A stretch of DNA of 64,000 bases from Eutreptiella sp. 'Long Island Sound 2002' (lineage: Eukaryota; Euglenozoa; Euglenophyceae; Eutreptiales; Eutreptiaceae): positions 134,220,442 to 134,284,441 of the forward strand of contig OZ038382.1 in NCBI GenBank assembly GCA_964036045.1, written 5' to 3'. How positions within the stretch are numbered: the first letter of the stretch is position 1; every line of letters starts with the position of its first letter. The notes beneath the pieces are model-generated. The model saw only the letters and a program-made list of their open reading frames with translations. It made no database searches and had not been told where the DNA came from. The translations under genes were made by a program, and so were the position numbers. Of this stretch, positions 58,380-64,000 are shown one piece after another.

Positions 58380-60209
58380 GTGCCACTCCAACGAATGGGA
58401 CGCACGCACCCCGGCCCGCCGGGGGCATGCTTCAGGTGCGGAATGTACGGGCACTGGTCCACAGAATGTGCAACGGCGGCCCCCATCCCACAACAGCTCA
58501 CCACACAAATGCTGCAAGCACAAACCGCGCAATGGCCGCAAGCCATGCAGGTACCACATGCCCACACGGCCCCAGCATCAGTGGCCTCAGCCCCCCCCCC
58601 CCCCGTACAAGGGGGTTCACACAGGTGGGGGCCCCCACCATTTACATTGTGCACACGACGGGGCGACAGTATGATGCGTCCGGGCCCCCGCCTTACCCCT
58701 GCAGCAGATTGCAAGGCAACCACTGGAGCTGGCAGCCGTGCCCTACACGACAGGCAGGCCTGCCACCACGACCCCGACCCTAACCACAGCCCCAATCCCA
58801 ACCGTAGCAGTAGCGCGAACGCACCAGGAGAGCCGGGCGCCACAAGGGACGACCTTGGCGCAAACGACGGCACAGCAATCCAGCTGCGCTGTCTGGCCAC
58901 CTCCCTGGACGCACTCAAAGCAGGGGACGTGGCGACAGAACCGGGTGCACTGGCGGTCAGAGCCTGGGCAGAAGGCACCAGACGAAACTCGCGCCGTGAC
59001 TCACAACGGGTTGGCAGGAAAGCACTCATGTACGCGGACCACGACGCCCCCTCGGCAATGGCCAAGCACCTCACCATGCTTGCAGCGCAAGGGAGACAGT
59101 CTGCTACACTCAGAGGTGTTGTATCCAGTGTCATAATGTGTGAAACCCTGGGTATCATCAACACGGTGGTTACCCCACTCCACTGGGCCATATGCAAGGC
59201 AGCAGACCGAGCTTACGCACATCCACCACCGCGGAGAATCTCCGCCAATGCGCACACACTGCAAACCCTGGATGCACGCACCTCGGGACCGTATGGCACA
59301 GCACTCGTTGCGCTGGCATGTTTGGGCAGCGCCCTGTGCTGGCGCGTCAGTGAGGCCGTGTCAGTACGACCAGCAGACTTGGCAACACCCTGGAGAGTGG
59401 CCTTCTATGACCAGAAGACCCAACACAGGTGGATCACCGCGCGGCTCAGCCACTGGGGCGTGGCGTGGAGAAATCGCCTACACGCCATTGTTTAGCACAG
59501 GCTGGGTTGGATCCCACTGTTCGCCTCGACCACCGAACTGCAGCACGCCCTGCGAGTCGCACTCATGGGCACGGTATGGCACGTGGTGGCCTGGCACGCC
59601 TTCCACACGTTGCGGGCAGCGGCAGTGGCTACCACGGGGGCAGCCATGGCGGTCATGGCCCGATGGGGAAGGTGTGAGTCCAAGCGCCAAGCGGCACAAT
59701 ACGCCACGCCCCCACTCGACTGGGAGTGGGAGCTCCCTGCTCTGCTGCCCTTGCCGGCGCCCGACGGTGGGGCCATACTGCGCGCAACATCGCAAGCGGA
59801 AATCTGGCCAATGGCAGTCATGGGTGGTGAGGCCTCCGCAAGAGTGAAGGAAAGGGCACCCATAACGATCTTCATATCGGAGTCCAGCGACGACAGCGAC
59901 GACGGGGTATTGGGGCCCGCTGTACAGGCTGATGGAGTACGCGTCAGACGACGCTGCTGCCCACAGCCAGGGCCCAGCGCGAGAGCTGCCAGTGGGACGT
60001 GCCACCCCGCAGGCACAGCGCCGCACAGTGCGTGTGCGTGTGCAAACCAGGTAGGCCCTCCGCCGAAGACCACCACCACACCAACGCAAGTGCCAGGGGC
60101 AGCAGTCCGTCGAGGGTCCACAACCAGAGGTGAGCCCGCCGGGGGAGCCCACCGCCTGCGGCAAGTGCGGAGACGCACTGCTAGCGCACATGCGGGCAGC
60201 AGCAGGTAA
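58380..60209 (+). pseudogene. CCHC zinc knuckle and tyrosine recombinase ORF, interrupted by one TAG
   Basis: The frame of ORF1 continues here. CFRCGMYGHWSTEC (58428-58469) is a C-x2-C-x4-H-x4-C retroviral-type knuckle, followed by a Gln/Pro linker. From about 59070 a tyrosine recombinase catalytic region is visible: box I Arg in LCWRVSEAVSVRPADL (Arg at 59343-59345), a candidate beta-hairpin Lys in DQKTQHRW (59415), box II HTLR (His 59604, Arg 59613), RWGR (Trp 59664) and the candidate nucleophile Tyr in QYATPP (59700-59702). TAG at 59493-59495 separates the Lys from box II; removing it would leave one continuous frame to TAA at 60207-60209. The recombinase would integrate circular cDNA without a target-site duplication. 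Upstream position relative to RT is unlike DIRS-1. Confidence 0.75.
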
Positions 60210-61178
60210 AATGTTGTCCCAGCTCCGAGTGCATGAACGCAGAGTTATGGACCTGCTGCAGCCCTGGTGGCACACGGCACTACTCTGGATCTGGGACAGG
60301 CCGCAAACGCCGGAAGTTGAGCAAGCGGACCTACAACTGCTGCATGAGGTCCTGCATGATCTGGGTGTGAACGGGCCGCCAGAGGACGCCAGCTCGCCAG
60401 TGTTGGGTGAGGGCCGCAAAGTGTCCGTGCAGTTGGCTGCTAAGGGGTTGCGTCAGGCAGGATCAGTGCAAGTGCCGCCAAACCTATGGGAGCAGTGGGC
60501 GGACCCGTGCCTCGAATGTGCTGGCTGCAACGCGCCGACCCAGCCCCACTCGCGATGCCCGAAGGTGCAAGCCTTGCTCACTGCCCTGGAGCATCAGGGT
60601 TTGGTGGAGGGCACAGGCGAGACACCCAATGCCTCCGTGTTTGTCAAGTGGAAGAGCGAGGCTAACGCCGCCCTCATTCTCAACATGAAAGCTTTCAACC
60701 ACACTTGCGCCTACAAGGCCCGGCGCTTCAAGCTACCCACCTTGGAAGGCCTGGCTGACCTGCTGCGTGCGGTGGGGGGGGGGGGGACGGGGCACCAAAA
60801 TTTACCTGGCTAATTGCTACTGGTCGATCCACCTCCCTCCCCCACCTGACCGGGGCCATCAGGGTAGGAGTAGGCGACAGGTCCTTTGCCATTGTGCGTG
60901 TGCCATTCGGGTGGCACCAGGCCCCAGGGCTGGTGCGGCGCCTCATCGTGACAGTGATTGCCCATGTTCACCGAGGAGGTGTGGTGGTGGTGCAGTACGT
61001 GGATGACATCCTGGTAGTTGGGAAGCAGAAGCAAGAGGTCCACAGGGTGACACACGATGTGACACATGCGCTGCGTGACGCGGGTTTCGTGATTGGAGCT
61101 AAGAGCATCCTTACCCCTGTGGCGGAAGTCACGTGGATGGGTAAGACAGTGAACGCACAGGCAGAGGCACCATTGTAG
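60130..61178 (+). pseudogene. Reverse transcriptase ORF, frameshifted and truncated
   Basis: This overlaps the end of the recombinase ORF in another frame. N-terminal sequence includes Cys pairs (CGKC, CLECAGC), then RT fingers (ASVFVKWKSEANAALILN, YKARRFKLPTLEGLADLL). The frame shifts at the G-run 60774-60786, giving motif A as KIYLANCYWSIHLP, where the catalytic Asp is Asn (60812-60814). It shifts again near the C-run at 60840, giving FAIVRVPFGWHQAPGL (motif B region) and QYVDDILVVGK (motif C, Tyr-Val-Asp-Asp at 60996-61007). VTWMGKTVN resembles the start of the thumb. TAG follows at 61176-61178. No RNase H is found. Likely a dead RT, although the two frameshifts coincide with homopolymers and might be assembly errors. 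Confidence 0.75.
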
Positions 61179-61672
61179 GCATAGGTGGCGCCTGCTGATG
61201 GCGGAAGGGCCTTTCTACCTCTCCCTGAGCACCCACCACCGAGAGGGCGGACAGGCCCTCCCGTATCTGTGATTCCAGGGACGGCCCGCCCAGCTGTGGC
61301 GCGTGGCTGCAAGGTTGGCACCCTGAATGGGGTCTGAGGTCTGCTTGACCCCCGGTTGGGACACGGAGTGCCTGGCGCCGTGGACGTGAGCCGCAGCAGC
61401 CGGGCCCACTGTCCTTACGCTTTCTGTTTGCATGCTTTGCGTGCGTGTTCCCCTCGTCTCAATTCGGACCGGCACGCGCCTGGTTCAGGACACTTTGTTT
61501 CAGGGTGCCCGGCGCGTGCACGTGTGCCGGAGCAACCAAGCACCCAATTTCCCGGGTTCGGTTCACGTACTGGTGCAGACACGATGCATTGGGTGTATCG
61601 GGCGAATGCCTGCACTGCCGGCAGCTCCCACATACCGGTGGCCCCCACATGCACATATAATTATTTTTTTGT
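61179..61672. other. 3' internal region of the YR element, no gene recognised
   Basis: After a further TAG at 61182 a frame stays open to about 61338 (Pro/Arg-rich) but shows no RNase H or methyltransferase motif. The rest is non-coding. An internal deletion of the RT 3' half is the simplest reading. Confidence 0.4.
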
Positions 61673-61806
61673 CCCAGACGCAAATACCAGTCAGTGGAGT
61701 GTTGCAGTGGAGTGTTGCAGTGTTGGATATTGGTTTTGCATGTGTCAGTGCATGTGTCAGTGCCAATGTTCAGGGTACAGGGTGCGGCAGTGCAGAACAG
61801 TACAGA
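61673..61806 (+). repeat. Split direct repeat B1
   Basis: Begins CCCAGACGCAAATACCAG, contains two GGAGTGTTGCAGT units and GTCAGTG repeats, and ends TACAGA. It matches B2 at 62074-62207 with about six differences in 134 positions. Confidence 0.85.
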
Positions 61807-61822
61807 GCAGGGCCAGCCAAAC

Positions 61823-62004
61823 ACAAGTTGCGCATGGCAACTTTTGTTTTGCCGGGGGGGGGGTGGGGGCAGGAGAAGTAGCAGTGACAGTGACGGCTAC
61901 AGTGACAGTGACACTGTCAGTGCCTAAGGTACATGCTACCCACCTGCTGCCTTCTCCCACACCCAGCTTGATGTATTTCTAACCTGCCTGAGCCTCACCA
62001 GAGG
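61823..62004 (+). repeat. Split direct repeat A2
   Basis: A copy of A1 with about eight substitutions outside the G-run. It lies between B1 and B2, completing the B1-A2-B2 right end. Confidence 0.85.
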
Positions 62005-62073
62005 CCCATGTTTACTTTGGCGCCAAGCGACAGGCGCGAGCATATGTATCACTCACATCATGGGCCAGATAGC

Positions 62074-62207
62074 CCCAGACGCAAATACCAGTCAGTGGAG
62101 TGTTGCAGTGGAGTGTTGCAGTGTTGGATATTGGCGTTGCATGTGTCAGTGCCTGTGTCAGTGCCAGTGTTCAGGGTACAGGGTGTGGCAGTGCAGAACA
62201 ATACAGA
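62074..62207 (+). repeat. Split direct repeat B2, right end of the YR element
   Basis: The same 134-bp sequence as B1. Downstream similarity stops at about 62207, which marks the probable right boundary of the element. Confidence 0.8.
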
Positions 62208-62730
62208 CAACCTTGGCTCTACAGAGCCCAGCATTCATAAACTTGGTACTTAAGGGGTGCTTATTAGGGTTTCCCTGTTGGCTGGGCCCTGCAGAGCCCA
62301 AACCTTCACAATGTCCCATTTTGACCCCTTGTCGTGTGACATAGTAGCACTATGGCACTTTAAAACTCATTCTACATGTGGTCTGTTGTTATATTTTTCT
62401 ATCCCTTTGTGCTGTGTTGCTGTTGCATCCTGATGTACAATGGTGCCACCGTGGTGTTGTGTAAGTATCTCAGTTAGCAGTTGTCAAGGAGTACTATACA
62501 ACAAGCCTGAGTCTATTTGCACGCAGGTGTAGTTGGACCTTGGTGATGTGATATTTGTATTGTTCTAGTGTGTCTGAGTCTATTGGAGTTTCAGGACACA
62601 TTGTTTGCAGTATACGCTAGTCTATTGCAGTTGACTTTTGTGCATACTATGCAATGCTGTTAAAATTACTATGTGGTTGTATGTCCCATACGTTAAGTAC
62701 ATGTATCTTGCTATTTTCTTTTCACAATAG
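62208..62730. other. Right flank of the YR element, no gene
   Basis: AT-richer DNA with one palindrome pair (62213-62300) and no plausible coding frame. Confidence 0.4.
62213..62300. repeat. Paired palindrome repeat (GGGCTCTGCAGAGCCC type)
   Basis: Two copies of the palindrome lie about 70 bp apart, separated by a conserved phrase with TTAGGGTTTCCCTGTT. Similar pairs are at 55875/55945, 63329/63399 and 63826/63888, always with downstream CAC/TTTACACCCCTTAATGxCT-like sequence. Confidence 0.6.
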
Positions 62731-62880
62731 CCACGGCCAATTTTTCATATGTTATACATACGGAGTTGGATGTACCGGGCGCCGGCCAGGATACCGAAGG
62801 AGGTGAGGTTGTAGGACCTGTACCCTTACCAATCCCGGGTCCCAGGTCAAGAGTGGGCTGCAGCTATACTGTTTATGTAG
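62731..62880 (+). CDS. Candidate exon, unknown gene
   Basis: Acceptor-like TTTTCTTTTCACAATAG ends at 62730. The following frame (ATANFSYVIHTELDVPGAG, then Gly/Val/Pro-rich) is protein-like for about 45 codons. The donor is unclear. It may pair with the segment at 62910-63075. Confidence 0.25.
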
Positions 62881-62909
62881 GGTGTAGTGTTCCTATTTCG
62901 TTTTGTCTC

Positions 62910-63075
62910 ATTTGAGCCTCATCTTCCTCCAATTTGGGCGCCGTTGATGTGCCCGCGGAAGGGGTGGACCAAGGGGGAAGTGGTTTTGGGGTTGTACACC
63001 CCGTGCCACCGGCTGCCACCCCTCCTACCACACGGGAGTTTGTAGCACGCGCTGCGGCCACCATGGCCTTGGAGT
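62910..63075 (+). CDS. Candidate exon, unknown gene
   Basis: The open frame SSSNLGAVDVPAEGVDQG continues through Val/Pro-rich sequence to TTREFVARAAATMALE and TAG at about 63075. No motif is recognised. Weak support from composition only. Confidence 0.22.
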
Positions 63076-63326
63076 AGGCCATTACGTTCACGGGGGCAGC
63101 CCCTCCATTTCCCCCCCTAGCCACCAAAGATGGTTCTAAAGAACCTTTCTGCACCCCCCCCCCCCCCGGCCGACAGTGCGTGACCCCTTGACTCCAAGGA
63201 CGATGGTCATGCAGTTAGCAATATGTTGTTGGTTTTGTAGTGATTTTCATACCCTTGATGGCCTGTGCCCCCTCAACCACTACCGTTGTAGAGGAAAAGG
63301 GCATGGAAATTAGGCTTTACCAAAAA

Positions 63327-63412
63327 GCTGGGCTCGGCAGAGCCTAGCTTTCATGTAGGATGCTTTTTTAGGGTGTATATTAGGGTTCCCCTGTTCCTTG
63401 GGCGCTGCAGAC
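63327..63412. repeat. Paired palindrome repeat, copy 3
   Basis: GCTGGGCTCGGCAGAGCCTA and, 70 bp later, TTGGGCGCTGCAGACCCCAA, with TATTAGGGTTCCCCTGTT between them. Diverged from the perfect palindrome. Confidence 0.55.
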
Positions 63413-63619
63413 CCCAAACTTTAACATCTTGTAATTTTACACCCCTCAATGACTCGGCTACCATGATGGCAGGATGTACGACCCCCATTGTTACACTTTC
63501 TCTGCGCTTCACATTTTCTTTTGCTTTGTGGCTTTCTCGCTTTCTCGCTTTGTCGCTTCTGGTGGGGCAAGGGAGTGATAAGGAAGTGGTGGGTCAAGGA
63601 AAGGAGGCTGACAAAACCT

Positions 63620-63775
63620 CAACCCCCCCCCCAACCCCTGCCCCTGCCCCTGCCCCTGCCCGTGCCCCCCCATAACCACAAAAAGACCCTATCTCCCCTG
63701 CTGTGTGGTGTTGTGTTCTGTGCTGTGTTGTGATGTGATGTGATGTGCTGTGTTGTGCTGCGATGTGCTTTGTTT
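63620..63775. repeat. (CTGCCC)n and TGTGATG/TGTGCTG microsatellites
   Basis: About five CTGCCC units near 63636-63665, followed by a GTGTTGTGATGTGATGTGATG-like stretch near 63707-63770. Simple-sequence DNA; frames here are artefacts. Confidence 0.8.
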
Positions 63776-63823
63776 CTTGGGGACCCAAATCCCAGCCCTA
63801 GATATGTTATGGATTTTTGAGAA

Positions 63824-63905
63824 GCTGGGCTCTGCAGACTTCCGCTGAGAAGCAATTCTAGCATGTATCTTAGGTTTCCTTGTTCTCTGGGCCATCAGAG
63901 CCCAG
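63824..63905. repeat. Paired palindrome repeat, copy 4
   Basis: AAGCTGGGCTCTGCAGACTT, then TTAGGTTTCCTTGTTCTCTG and GGCCATCAGAGCCCAGA. Same organisation as the other pairs, with a slightly shorter spacer. Confidence 0.5.
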
Positions 63906-64000
63906 ACTGTATAGTTCAGCTACTTTACACCCCTTAATGGCTACTGGGGCATTGGGCTATGGGAACTTACAGCACAACACAGTACGGGAGAGCACAACAC

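Larger units (their letters stand above)
56245..62207 (+). mobile_element. Tyrosine-recombinase (DIRS-like) retrotransposon with split direct repeats
   Basis: The layout is A1 (56245-56427), Gag-like ORF with ubiquitin-like domain, CCHC plus tyrosine recombinase ORF, reverse transcriptase ORF, B1 (61673-61806), A2 (61823-62004), B2 (62074-62207). A1/A2 and B1/B2 are direct-repeat pairs, each about 95% identical by eye. The A1...B1A2B2 arrangement is the hallmark of Ngaro/PAT/Kangaroo-type YR retrotransposons and excludes an ordinary LTR element. Coding frames carry TAG stops and homopolymer frameshifts, the RT lacks its thumb and RNase H, and motif A has Asn for Asp. This copy is therefore probably immobile by itself. 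Confidence 0.85.

Noticed and set aside
56245-62004. Ordinary LTR retrotransposon with A1/A2 as LTRs
   Set aside because: A second interleaved repeat pair B1/B2, tyrosine recombinase motifs, and absence of integrase and protease fit the split-direct-repeat YR class instead.
1-64000. tRNA, rRNA or other structured RNA genes
   Set aside because: No T-arm, D-arm or rRNA-like conserved segments were noticed in reading. A covariance-model search was not possible.

Overview
This is nuclear DNA of a repeat-rich eukaryote, most likely a unicellular alga or similar protist. The reasons are GT-AG introns, several eukaryotic transposon classes, a 27 kb satellite array, very long G/C homopolymers, and no operons, Shine-Dalgarno sites or tRNA/rRNA genes. 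The species cannot be named from sequence alone. No clearly intact host gene is visible. The recognisable coding material is mostly mobile elements, nearly all broken by stops or frameshifts.

Layout. (1) 0.5-4.7 kb: a broken hAT-family transposase gene that carries an N-terminal ubiquitin-specific protease (USP) domain with Cys, His and Asp boxes. Its 3' end and downstream DNA are tandemly duplicated (unit about 988 bp). (2) 6.4-10.4 kb: two further decayed coding regions, one unrecognised and one with weak Ulp1-protease-like features. (3) 10.4-19.6 kb and 24.6-28.5 kb: mostly non-coding DNA with microsatellites, AT-rich repeats and a possible short inverted-repeat element. Several serine/proline-rich open segments bounded by splice signals look like exons of one or more spliced plus-strand host genes. 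(4) 19,650-24,643: an element of about 5 kb bounded by near-perfect terminal inverted repeats. It carries two spliced genes of unknown family in GC-rich exons, separated by AT-rich introns that resemble one another. The first gene has Asp motifs suggestive of a DDE-type transposase. (5) 28.5-55.8 kb: an unbroken satellite of roughly 320 copies of an 85-bp GC-rich unit with higher-order repeats of 1608, 3056, 1864 and 1688/1776 bp. (6) 56,245-62,207: a tyrosine-recombinase (YR, DIRS-like) retrotransposon with diagnostic split direct repeats in the order A1 - ORFs - B1 A2 B2. Its first ORF contains an embedded ubiquitin-like domain ending in Arg-Gly-Gly, followed by a CCHC knuckle, a YR and a truncated reverse transcriptase. 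(7) 62.2-64.0 kb: paired palindromic repeats, microsatellites and two possible exons.

The main points for follow-up are the USP-hAT fusion, the ubiquitin-bearing YR retroelement (two unrelated elements in one window that both carry ubiquitin-system parts), and the uncharacterised inverted-repeat element with spliced genes. A bias toward TAG among the in-frame stops is also recorded. It could be decay or a reassigned UAG codon.
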